The translations under genes were made by a program, and so were the position numbers. A stretch of DNA of 8,156 nt from Acidobacteriota bacterium (GTDB lineage: Bacteria > Acidobacteriota > Terriglobia > UBA7540): assembly GCA_021789565.1 (NCBI GenBank), contig JAJYJL010000294.1, positions 1-8,156 of the forward strand, in the 5' to 3' direction. Position 1 is the first letter of the stretch. Each line of letters begins with the position of its first letter. Of this stretch, positions 1 to 6,066 are shown in pieces. The notes below the pieces were generated by a model, which did no database searches, had not been told where the DNA came from, and saw nothing but the letters and a program-made list of their open reading frames with translations.

Positions 1-1566
1 CAGCAGGCCGGAAGGTGCGATGCGGCGGCCAAACCAGCCGAGAACGTCCCTCATGCCCGGAAGGTACTGCCGGAGAAAGGCCGAATCTCCGTGATACCAC
101 CAGAGGTCGTGCATCATGCCGATCCAAAAAAGCGAAAATGGCGGGATGAACTGCGGCAGGTGAGAAGGGTAGCGGCTCTGCGTGATGCCCTCGGGAATGC
201 GCGACTCGTTCAACAACTCGATGGCATTCTTTGCCAGGCGGTCGTCTCCGGTCATGTAAAGTGAAATCAGGATCTGGATGCGCGTGTCGCCGCCATACTG
301 CAATCGCTCGTAGTAAGGGCAGTCCATGTAGGTTGTGTGGGCGCAGAGTCGCGCAGTGCGCCAGCCCACCTGCCACATCTTCTGCAGTGTCGGATCGCCA
401 CTTTCAAAATTCGCATGAACTTTAAAAGGATAGGCTGTGAAGATTCCGCGAAGGTCGTCCAGGGTCAGGGGCTCCGAGCCGGTCCTGACTGCAACCTGCA
501 GGTAGCGGTAGGTTCGCCACCAGAATGGGCGGAACATCCTCTGCTGGCCTCCGTCGGGAAGGAACTGGTCCTCCATGCCCAGCATCTTTTTCCCCTGGAT
601 GTTGTTCCGGTTGCCTTTCTCGCGCCCCTTCCACAAACCCTCGGCATACGTCAGGGTAATCACCGACCCTTTTCCGCCGCTGACCACAAGTTCCGGATAG
701 GCGGTGGTTTCGAAGCTCTGGTCGAAAAGCATCGTGGCGGTTGTGTGGGCGGGAATCGTCGCCGGAGCGCTGCCCTGCAAAAAGCTGTTGCGGACCTCGA
801 CGCCCTGCGACCTTCTGACGCTGACCAGGCGCTGGAGTTTTTCTTCCATCATGGGGATCGTTCGCGGCACCAGCATCCAGCGGGAGGGACTGTCACGGAT
901 TCCGCGCGGCCCGCCTACTACAAGCGTTTCTGCCGGCTTCCACCCGGAATCGTCAAAGCCCGGTTTCTGCCATCCCCACGGAACGCGGGAAGCGTCCACG
1001 CGAATACCAGGGCCGACCACCATGTAGAAGGGGATGGTCTTGCGGTTGATCGGGATCATACTGACCGCGTGGCTTTCCATCACTTTCCAACTGGCATTGG
1101 TATTGACTGCCGACTCCTGCGCGGTGTCTCCCTGCACGATCAAGCCCGTCTCGTTGCTCATTTGGGCCATGGGAGCCAGTTCAGCGTAGTTCCAGACGAC
1201 GGCGGCAACAACATTAGGCCCGGGCCGGAGGTGGCCGGCAATATCGAGTGTTTCATAGCGCCAGTGGAAAAGGTCGCCTCGCGCGGGGCCTTCGGAAACA
1301 CGCGAGCCGTTCACAAAAAGCTGATAGCGGTTGTCGGCGCTGGCGTGGATGACAAAGTGCTGCGGCTGGCTCGAAAGCGAGAAATCTTTGCGGAAATAAT
1401 AGACTCCAAACTCGCGATGGGGACTGCCCGGGCAGGCAATCCATTGGGCTGTCCAAGGCTGATCGAGGATCGCGCGGTTGGCCTCCCTGGAGCTTGAAAT
1501 TCTGGGAGGAAATACACACAGCAAGAGTGCGAGAGTGATCCACACCTGGGTACGGCGAACGCTCAT
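1..1566 (-). CDS. Secreted alpha-L-rhamnosidase-like glycoside hydrolase (GH78 type), 3' end cut off by window edge
   Basis: The frame stays open for 522 codons from ATG at 1566 to base 1, with no stop, so the C-terminal part is missing. The family hydrolyses terminal alpha-L-rhamnose from plant or microbial polysaccharides and glycosides. Residues 1-26 form a Sec-type signal peptide (basic start, then ITLALLLCVF), so the enzyme is probably periplasmic or outside the cell. Residues about 70-137 (SADNRYQLFVNG, GPARGD, AAVVWNYAEL) match the N-terminal beta-sandwich domain of bacterial rhamnosidases. A second beta domain spans about 280-400, and an alpha/alpha barrel begins near 400. The motif DCPYYERLQYGGD at 415-427 carries the D...E...D set of GH78 active sites, with E420 as the likely general acid; the catalytic base lies in the missing part. 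AGGAG sits 9 bases before the ATG, and a strong promoter lies further upstream, so it is probably its own transcription unit. The family call is firm; substrate specificity is not known. Confidence 0.88.
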   Translation of the reverse strand, partial: MSVRRTQVWITLALLLCVFPPRISSSREANRAILDQPWTAQWIACPGSPHREFGVYYFRKDFSLSSQPQHFVIHASADNRYQLFVNGSRVSEGPARGDLFHWRYETLDIAGHLRPGPNVVAAVVWNYAELAPMAQMSNETGLIVQGDTAQESAVNTNASWKVMESHAVSMIPINRKTIPFYMVVGPGIRVDASRVPWGWQKPGFDDSGWKPAETLVVGGPRGIRDSPSRWMLVPRTIPMMEEKLQRLVSVRRSQGVEVRNSFLQGSAPATIPAHTTATMLFDQSFETTAYPELVVSGGKGSVITLTYAEGLWKGREKGNRNNIQGKKMLGMEDQFLPDGGQQRMFRPFWWRTYRYLQVAVRTGSEPLTLDDLRGIFTAYPFKVHANFESGDPTLQKMWQVGWRTARLCAHTTYMDCPYYERLQYGGDTRIQILISLYMTGDDRLAKNAIELLNESRIPEGITQSRYPSHLPQFIPPFSLFWIGMMHDLWWYHGDSAFLRQYLPGMRDVLGWFGRRIAPSGLL

Positions 1567-1575
1567 GGCCTGTTT

Positions 1576-1580
1576 CTCCT
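1576..1580 (-). promoter_or_regulatory. Ribosome binding site of the GH78 gene
   Basis: A perfect AGGAG on the minus strand lies 9 bases before the ATG at 1566. It supports this start over any downstream ATG, and the signal peptide follows directly. Confidence 0.7.
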
Positions 1581-1647
1581 GACGTCCTGGGAATGCTTTA
1601 ACGCCCGTTTGTCCTTATGACGAGGCCTGCAATCAAGCAAGACGGCG

Positions 1648-1676
1648 ATTATGGCTATTCCCTGCGCGGAAGTCAA
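1648..1676 (-). promoter_or_regulatory. Sigma70-type promoter for the GH78 gene
   Basis: On the minus strand, TTGACT (1671-1676) and CATAAT (1648-1653) are separated by exactly 17 bases. Each hexamer matches the consensus at 5 of 6 positions. Transcription would begin near 1641, giving a leader of about 75 nt before the GH78 start at 1566. The position upstream of a well-formed gene and the optimal spacing make this one of the more convincing promoters in the window. No operator palindrome was seen around it. Confidence 0.6.
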
Positions 1677-1840
1677 AGAGGAATGCTCAGGCCCGGCCTG
1701 CCAGTCCCATCGAAAGAAACCCGATGTGATGCTGCATTCATGGAAGTTGGGGGCGAAAGGGCAGGCGGATTGCTCGTCAAGGACGGTCTGAAACGTCGGG
1801 AAGAATGCAATAGGCGGCCGTGCTGGAAGCGTTTCGGAAG

Positions 1841-1860
1841 GCCGGCAGCCGCAGCCGGCT
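1841..1860 (-). terminator. GC hairpin after the coiled-coil protein gene, possible terminator
   Basis: Two GCCGGC hexamers (1841-1846 and 1854-1859) can pair across a 7-base loop. An overlapping alternative stem, CAGCCG/CGGCTG with a 4-base loop, is also possible on the minus strand. The structure begins about 8 bases beyond the TAA at 1868-1870. No T-run follows, so classical intrinsic termination is doubtful; it may instead protect the 3' end of the mRNA. Confidence 0.35.
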
Positions 1861-1867
1861 GGACTGC

Positions 1868-2842
1868 TTACCTTTCCCGCAGATGAGCGTTATTCATCTC
1901 CTGGTGCAGCCCCGTTGGAACGGCCAGAGTGCCCGACACCTCTCCCCGTCCAATCTGCGAAACAATCAGCCGAAGGGGATACTTGCTTCGCGAAGTGTAG
2001 AATTGCACGATTTCATTCAGGGCACGGTCCTTCAAAACGACGGACTTGTCGTCCACCATCATGCGAATGCTGTAATGCTGGCCTTTGACGCTGGCGGATT
2101 CGAGTTCCATTGCAATCGGGCCGACATGCTGGAGTCCTGATCCCTTCTTGAGCGTAAAGGCAGCGTCAGACCGCTGCACCCTTTCCAGGAGATAATTGAC
2201 GCCGCTCTGTGTTTGTTGAATTTCTGAGCGCTGCGAATCAAGTTCGCCCACAACATTGCCCAGGCGGTCTGTTGTGGCCTGCCATTCCTCATGATTAGCT
2301 GCCAGATTTCCTTGCAGGGAACTGAGCTCTTTGCTGGGAATCGCCTGGCTGGTGGCTGCCGGGGGTTTGGGGGTTGAAGAAGAGGCTTGGAGAGGAGGCG
2401 CAGCGGCCGCACCCGCGGCGTCCAGGTGGCTTGGATTTTTAGCAGCAGCCCTGGCCGAAGGTTTCGCTTCTGCCTTCAGAGGGTTGCCGGGACGTGGAGC
2501 CGGTTTGGCCGGGAGCGTATTGACGGTGGAGGCAGGTTTTGCCGCGCTGGGTTCGCTCTCCTGGGAAACCTTTCGGGGGGCCGCCGCATGGCGCCGTTTC
2601 TCAAGTTCCTGTACTCGGTCCTGCATCGCCTTCAGCTTGGTCTGGAGTTCGGCAATGCGTGCTTTATCCGCGGGGTTTGAAGGTTCCTTCCCGCCCGCTT
2701 TTACATACCGGTAGGTCGCAAAAGCCGACAGAGCAGCAACAAGCACAAGGATCAGCCCTCCGGGCACTGGAGATATCGAAGCGGGCTTTGGGGCCTGCTG
2801 CTTTTTTACAAAAACCTGTCTGTCAAATACTGGACCGCCCAT
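1868..2842 (-). CDS. Single-pass membrane protein with coiled coils and unrecognised C-terminal domain
   Basis: This 324-residue protein has no family I can name. Residues 1-27 are a short polar head, and 28-45 form one membrane helix (GGLILVLVAALSAF). Residues 58-84 are a strongly predicted coiled coil (ARIAELQTKLKAMQDRVQEL). Residues 85-170 are a low-complexity Pro/Ala/Lys linker, and 171-225 are a second coiled-coil stretch. Residues 228-310 look like a compact beta-rich domain ending in GRGEVSGTLAVP. The layout suggests an inner-membrane anchor with a periplasmic spacer and sensing or binding domain. The longest reading of the frame begins with GTG at 2863, but GGGAG lies 5 bases before ATG 2842, so I prefer 2842. 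The gene follows the PEGA gene by 27 bases and probably shares its transcript. A role in envelope organisation or surface-structure assembly is inference only. Confidence 0.75.
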   Translation of the reverse strand: MGGPVFDRQVFVKKQQAPKPASISPVPGGLILVLVAALSAFATYRYVKAGGKEPSNPADKARIAELQTKLKAMQDRVQELEKRRHAAAPRKVSQESEPSAAKPASTVNTLPAKPAPRPGNPLKAEAKPSARAAAKNPSHLDAAGAAAAPPLQASSSTPKPPAATSQAIPSKELSSLQGNLAANHEEWQATTDRLGNVVGELDSQRSEIQQTQSGVNYLLERVQRSDAAFTLKKGSGLQHVGPIAMELESASVKGQHYSIRMMVDDKSVVLKDRALNEIVQFYTSRSKYPLRLIVSQIGRGEVSGTLAVPTGLHQEMNNAHLRER

Positions 2843-2869
2843 ATTAACTCCCTGCGACTGCACATCTCT

Positions 2870-3478
2870 CTAGTGCAGTTGAATCTCGACCGTAGTTGGG
2901 TAGAGTTGTTTGAGAGGAAGCAGGAACTCGCGCGTTTCCTTCGGCAGAAGGTCAATCTTTTGCTCCGCGTGGTCCATCCGTTTCCCGTTCATCACCACGT
3001 CATATTGGCCTGGGGAGAGAACTAACAGAAGTGGAGTTTTGCCTACCGGTTTTCCGTCAATACTCACTTCGGCCTGGCTTGGATTTGACCTGAGCATCAG
3101 CTTGGCTGCATCCTTGCCGGCATGTGTCTCAAGCTCCTTCCGGTTTGCGGCCACCGAGCCTTGCTTCATGGAATCGTAGATATAGTTTTTGTTTACCCCG
3201 GAGTCACCCGAAGGCTGAGTCATAAGCACAGAGGGCTTGCTGCCGCTGCTTGTATCAGGGAATTTGACGTTCTTCATCAGGTTGGTCCCGGAAATGCTGC
3301 CGGCAATCCCTGACGTTGCCCCTCCATATTCGACCGCAGCTTGTGCGTAGGCGCAACTGCTGGCCAGGAGCAGGAGAAGGGTGATTTCGGCTGCATTCCG
3401 GAGCAGCACTGAAACGGAGTGCCCACTGTTTAGACGCACTTGATTGCCATGTTCGACTTTCTTGCGGATTGGGGTCAT
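2870..3478 (-). CDS. Exported PEGA-domain protein
   Basis: This 202-residue protein has a long basic N-terminus followed by a hydrophobic segment at 29-42 (AAEITLLLLLASSC). A likely signal peptidase site follows AYA at 43-45. A flexible Gly/Ser-rich region (about 50-95) and a charged stretch lead into a PEGA-type beta domain at about 127-190 (LRSNPSQAEVSIDGKPVGKTP, then LSPGQYDVVMNGK). PEGA domains are small surface-associated beta modules, often found in cell-envelope proteins; they have no known catalytic activity. The cysteine at 42 is not in a good lipobox, so a lipoprotein is unlikely but not excluded. AAGGA (3487-3491) is 8 bases before the ATG. It is the first gene of a two-gene unit with the coiled-coil membrane protein, and the two may work together at the envelope. 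Confidence 0.8.
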   Translation of the reverse strand: MTPIRKKVEHGNQVRLNSGHSVSVLLRNAAEITLLLLLASSCAYAQAAVEYGGATSGIAGSISGTNLMKNVKFPDTSSGSKPSVLMTQPSGDSGVNKNYIYDSMKQGSVAANRKELETHAGKDAAKLMLRSNPSQAEVSIDGKPVGKTPLLLVLSPGQYDVVMNGKRMDHAEQKIDLLPKETREFLLPLKQLYPTTVEIQLH

Positions 3479-3691
3479 GTTCGAATTCCTTTCGGGGTGT
3501 GAGTGGTCTCTCTGGCGCTAAGGAGCCAAACCAGAAAAATGTTCCCTCCCAAGCCATTCGTTCGGTTTGCGCGAAACCCCCTCCCGCGCGCGTTTCCGCA
3601 GTCGTGCCGTTCCAAACTTACGTCCTAGGATATATCCTGAATTCGTTTTCGGCAAGTTCCAGATGATCAATACAGATCCTGCCAAGGCCAG

Positions 3692-3709
3692 TGTGCAAAA
3701 AATTGCACA
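3692..3709. promoter_or_regulatory. Perfect inverted repeat, candidate operator
   Basis: TGTGCAA-AAAA-TTGCACA is a perfect 7-base inverted repeat around a 4-base spacer, in an AT-rich stretch of an otherwise GC-rich window. It lies immediately downstream of the best promoter candidate for the PEGA gene, at about +5 to +22, a typical place for a repressor site. The symmetry resembles sites for dimeric helix-turn-helix regulators, but I cannot assign a regulator. A weak hairpin terminator for plus-strand transcription is the alternative, because ATTTT follows on that strand. Confidence 0.45.
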
Positions 3710-3720
3710 ATTTTCAACCG

Positions 3721-3750
3721 ATTAAAATTCATTAAGACATGTATTATCAA
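3721..3750 (-). promoter_or_regulatory. Candidate sigma70-type promoter for the PEGA/coiled-coil unit
   Basis: On the minus strand, TTGATA (3745-3750) and TTTAAT (3721-3726) are 18 bases apart, and each matches the consensus at 5 of 6 positions. An AT-rich stretch upstream could act as an UP element. Transcription would begin near 3714, giving an untranslated leader of roughly 235 nt before the PEGA start. AT-rich DNA yields chance matches, so confidence is moderate. Confidence 0.4.
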
Positions 3751-3780
3751 TAAGATATATTTTTTGGGTAATTTAAGGGC

Positions 3781-3852
3781 CGTTTCGCAGAAACGTACTT
3801 CTGAGGCGCGGCAGCGCCCAAGTGGACCGATTGGTGAAGCGAAGTCCGGTCC
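3781..3852 (-). terminator. Cluster of three hairpins downstream of the hopanoid/dehydrogenase operon
   Basis: Three perfect short stems follow one another: CGTTTC-GCA-GAAACG (3781-3795), GGCGC-GGCA-GCGCC (3805-3818) and GGACCG...CGGTCC with a 17-base loop (3824-3852). They begin about 45 bases beyond the stop of the second dehydrogenase gene. No proper T-run follows any of them on the minus strand, so they may act as a bidirectional or Rho-assisted end, or as an mRNA-stabilising structure. Confidence 0.35.
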
Positions 3853-3898
3853 GTTGTGCCGTTTCCGCGAGCAAACCCGGGGCAAATATTGGGAGAAC

Positions 3899-4957
3899 CT
3901 AAGGAATGACGGCCATCTTCAATTCGCCGTTGCGGTGCTTCATTTTCTGGAAAAAGCGGGGCAATTCGTCGAGTGGAATTTCACCCGTTACAAAATCTGA
4001 AGCGCGAACTTCGCCTTTTGCCACGGCATCCAGGGCCTTGCGGATAAATTCCGGCGTATGGTGAAAAGTGGACCGTATGGTAATTTCGGAGTAGTGCAGC
4101 ACCGACGGATCAAACTTTACGTGGCTACCACGCGGACAACCTCCAAACAAGTTGACGGTCCCGCCGCGGCGTACCATCTGTACGGCCCATTGCCAGGTTT
4201 CGGGGATTCCCACCGCCTCGATGACGGAATCGGCTCCGTGACCGTTTTCAGTAAGCTCGCGGACCGTCGTGACGGGATTGTCCAACCCGGAAACGTCAAA
4301 TGCCGCAAGGGCGCCCAGTTGCTCGGCCGCGCGGACCTGGCTTTTCCTTTTGCCGAGGGCAATCACCCGCACGCCGCGGACGGAAAGAATTCGGATAAAC
4401 TTCAAACCGATGGGCCCGCACCCCACAACCACTGTGGTATCGCCGGGACGAATGCCCGTTTCCTCGATGCCGCGAAGTATGCAGGCAAGGGGTTCAACCA
4501 GCGCGGCGTCGCGAAAAGGGACATGGGCGGGTATTTCCAGCGTATTTTCCCGGACAATGCGCCCCGGAATCCGGATGTACTCAGCGTAAGCTCCATTGTT
4601 AAACAGCAGCGAGTTGCACAGGTTGGACTGTCCCTTCCGGCAGAACAGGCAATTATTGCAAGGCGCGGAATTAGCCGGCACCACCCAGGAGCCCGGCTTA
4701 AGCCCATTGCCGACTTCGCTTCCCGTGGCTTCGACAACCCCGGAAAGCTCATGGCCAAAAACGGCCGGAGGGACAATCATCCTGGCGTGGTAGCCCTGCC
4801 GCCAGACCTTCAGGTCCGTTCCGCACGTTAAGGCTACTTTGACCCGAACCAGCACTTCGTCCGAAGCAAGGTCCGGTATCGGGATCCGTTCAATTTTAAG
4901 GTCTTCACGACCATACAACACAGCGGCGTTCATATCGCCGTTGAGATGAGTTTGCAT
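3899..4957 (-). CDS. Zinc-dependent medium-chain dehydrogenase (second of a tandem pair)
   Basis: This is a 352-residue MDR oxidoreductase of the sorbitol/threonine dehydrogenase type, which interconverts an alcohol and a carbonyl using NAD(P). The catalytic zinc ligands are probably C45 (TCGTD), H69-E70 (FGHE) and E155 (VEP). The structural zinc site is complete: C100, C103, C106 and C114. The nucleotide-binding GxGxxG is G179-C-G-P-I-G184. After the second beta strand it has LGKRK (201-205) where NAD-using relatives usually have an Asp, which suggests NADP(H). The ATG overlaps the preceding stop by one base (TAATG at 4957). An internal ATG at codon 9 is closer to the usual family start but has a poorer RBS. 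It is the last gene of the hopanoid operon. Its substrate is unknown; ribosylhopane or a sugar/polyol is an inference from context. Confidence 0.87.
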   Translation of the reverse strand: MQTHLNGDMNAAVLYGREDLKIERIPIPDLASDEVLVRVKVALTCGTDLKVWRQGYHARMIVPPAVFGHELSGVVEATGSEVGNGLKPGSWVVPANSAPCNNCLFCRKGQSNLCNSLLFNNGAYAEYIRIPGRIVRENTLEIPAHVPFRDAALVEPLACILRGIEETGIRPGDTTVVVGCGPIGLKFIRILSVRGVRVIALGKRKSQVRAAEQLGALAAFDVSGLDNPVTTVRELTENGHGADSVIEAVGIPETWQWAVQMVRRGGTVNLFGGCPRGSHVKFDPSVLHYSEITIRSTFHHTPEFIRKALDAVAKGEVRASDFVTGEIPLDELPRFFQKMKHRNGELKMAVIP

Positions 4958-6066
4958 TAGGGCACCAGTATGATTTTCAGCGACTCCTCGGAGGGATGAG
5001 CTGCCAGGCTCAAAGCCTGTTCTATTTGAGAAAGTGGAAAGCGGTGGGAAATCAATTCCCGGACCGGCAGAACGCGTTCAAAAATCAGCCGGGCAGATTC
5101 ATCCTGCAGATCAAATGAAGCGCTATAACTGCCTAGAATTTCTTTTTCGTCAATGCCCACCGTGGCGGCCGGGAACTCGACGCGCAGCAGCGGGTCATTA
5201 TAAGCAAACAACAGAACACGGCCTCCCGGGCGGGCCAATGCGAGAGCCTGCTCCAAGAGTTCCCGTTGCGGAGCGGCAACCAGAACAACATCCGCGCCGC
5301 GGCCTGAAGTTTGCTTGCGGATGGCGGTTACAAGGTCTCCGTTCAAAGGATCAAATGCTCCCTCGGCGCCAAGTTCGAGGCTCTTTCTGCGGCGCGCCGG
5401 CATCGGATCGGTGGTCATCACCCGGGCGCCGGCGTGGATGCGCGCCAGCAGCATCAGGAGCATGCCGATGGGTCCTTGTCCCATCACCAAAACGGTATCG
5501 TGCGCTTCCACACGCGCCTTGTAGATGGCTTTCAGGCAGGTATTGACCGGTTCGACAAACGCCGCTTCCTCAAAGCTGACATCCGGCGGAATCCGAACCA
5601 TTCCCCGTTCCGCGATCCAGTCCATCACCCGAACGTATTCAGCAAAACCGCCACCGCTGGGTCGGAAGCCGCTGGTCACGCCCACCTGCTTGTAAGTGGG
5701 GCACTGCGAGTAGAGCTTCTGCGCGCAATAGAAACAGTCGCCGCAGGGAATATGGTGAAAAGTAAGCACCCGATCGCCCGGCCGCCATTGGCCAACCCCA
5801 TCGCCCACCGCTTCAACCGTTCCCGCGATTTCGTGTCCGAAAATCTGCGGCGGAGGCAGGAAGCCGTGCTTGATCTTTTTGATGTCGGTTCCGCAGATGC
5901 CGCAGGCGCGAACGCGCACTAGCACTTCTCCGGCGGAAATCGCCGGCACCGGCACTTCCTCCGCGATCACCCGGCCCTGGCCGCGATAAACTCCAGCCCA
6001 CATGCGTTTTTCGTGCGGCTGAAGTTCCACACGAGTTCCGGCTTCTTCTGTTCTGGCGGTGGTCAT
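4957..6066 (-). CDS. Zinc-dependent medium-chain dehydrogenase (first of a tandem pair)
   Basis: This is a 369-residue MDR family member with all expected residues: C58 in CGICGTD, H78-E79 in FGHE and E172 in VEP for the catalytic zinc, and C108, C111, C114 and C122 for the structural zinc. The Rossmann motif is G196-Q-G-P-I-G201, and the acidic D220 after the next strand points to NAD rather than NADP. It is a cytosolic alcohol/polyol dehydrogenase by family. The ATG overlaps the hpnG stop (ATGA, 6063-6066), which signals translational coupling and a link to the hopanoid side-chain pathway. About 20 residues precede the usual family start (M22), but the overlap supports the longer form. The next gene is a diverged paralogue, so the two may form a heteromer or act in sequence. 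Threonine or sorbitol dehydrogenase activity is the main alternative; the substrate cannot be read from sequence. Confidence 0.87.
   Translation of the reverse strand: MTTARTEEAGTRVELQPHEKRMWAGVYRGQGRVIAEEVPVPAISAGEVLVRVRACGICGTDIKKIKHGFLPPPQIFGHEIAGTVEAVGDGVGQWRPGDRVLTFHHIPCGDCFYCAQKLYSQCPTYKQVGVTSGFRPSGGGFAEYVRVMDWIAERGMVRIPPDVSFEEAAFVEPVNTCLKAIYKARVEAHDTVLVMGQGPIGMLLMLLARIHAGARVMTTDPMPARRRKSLELGAEGAFDPLNGDLVTAIRKQTSGRGADVVLVAAPQRELLEQALALARPGGRVLLFAYNDPLLRVEFPAATVGIDEKEILGSYSASFDLQDESARLIFERVLPVRELISHRFPLSQIEQALSLAAHPSEESLKIILVP

Larger units (their letters stand above)
1567..1867. other. Intergenic region upstream of the GH78 gene
   Basis: These 301 bases hold the RBS and promoter of the GH78 gene near its start, and a GC-rich hairpin near the end of the coiled-coil protein gene. 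Short open frames exist on the plus strand, but none has a convincing RBS or recognisable protein. I see nothing else in the stretch. Confidence 0.6.
3479..3898. other. 420-base non-coding region between the hopanoid operon and the PEGA gene
   Basis: This gap separates two transcription units. Reading along the minus strand it holds three short hairpins (3781-3852), then a markedly AT-rich island (about 3690-3780) with a promoter candidate and an inverted repeat. A 12-base perfect palindrome (AGGATATATCCT, 3627-3638) and the PEGA ribosome binding site follow. A second, weaker promoter possibility is TTGCCG (3650-3655) and TATCCT (3627-3632) with a 17-base spacer. A 72-codon open frame across 3667-3885 has no recognisable protein and no RBS, so I do not call it. 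Confidence 0.6.

Noticed and set aside
337..1497. 386-codon open frame on the plus strand
   Set aside because: It lies wholly antisense to the GH78 gene, which has a signal peptide, the GH78 catalytic motif, an RBS and a promoter. The antisense protein has no recognisable domain and a His/Arg/Pro-heavy composition typical of shadow frames.
2331..2714. 127-codon plus-strand frame opposite the Pro/Ala linker
   Set aside because: It is the complement of a low-complexity, GC-rich Ala/Pro/Lys linker, which readily creates long antisense frames. No independent support.
3692..3715. Intrinsic terminator on the plus strand (TGTGCAA hairpin followed by ATTTT)
   Set aside because: The stem is short and AT-rich, the T-run is only four bases, and no plus-strand gene lies upstream. 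An operator reading fits better.
3667..3885. 72-codon minus-strand frame in the intergenic region
   Set aside because: It has no RBS or known motif, it runs through the hairpin cluster and the AT-rich promoter island, and its composition changes abruptly along its length.
4058..4831. 257-codon open frame on the plus strand
   Set aside because: It is antisense to the second dehydrogenase, whose zinc and Rossmann motifs are intact; no family features are seen in the antisense product.
5311..5922. 203-codon open frame on the plus strand
   Set aside because: It is antisense to the first dehydrogenase and has no RBS or recognisable domain. It is a by-product of GC-rich codon use.
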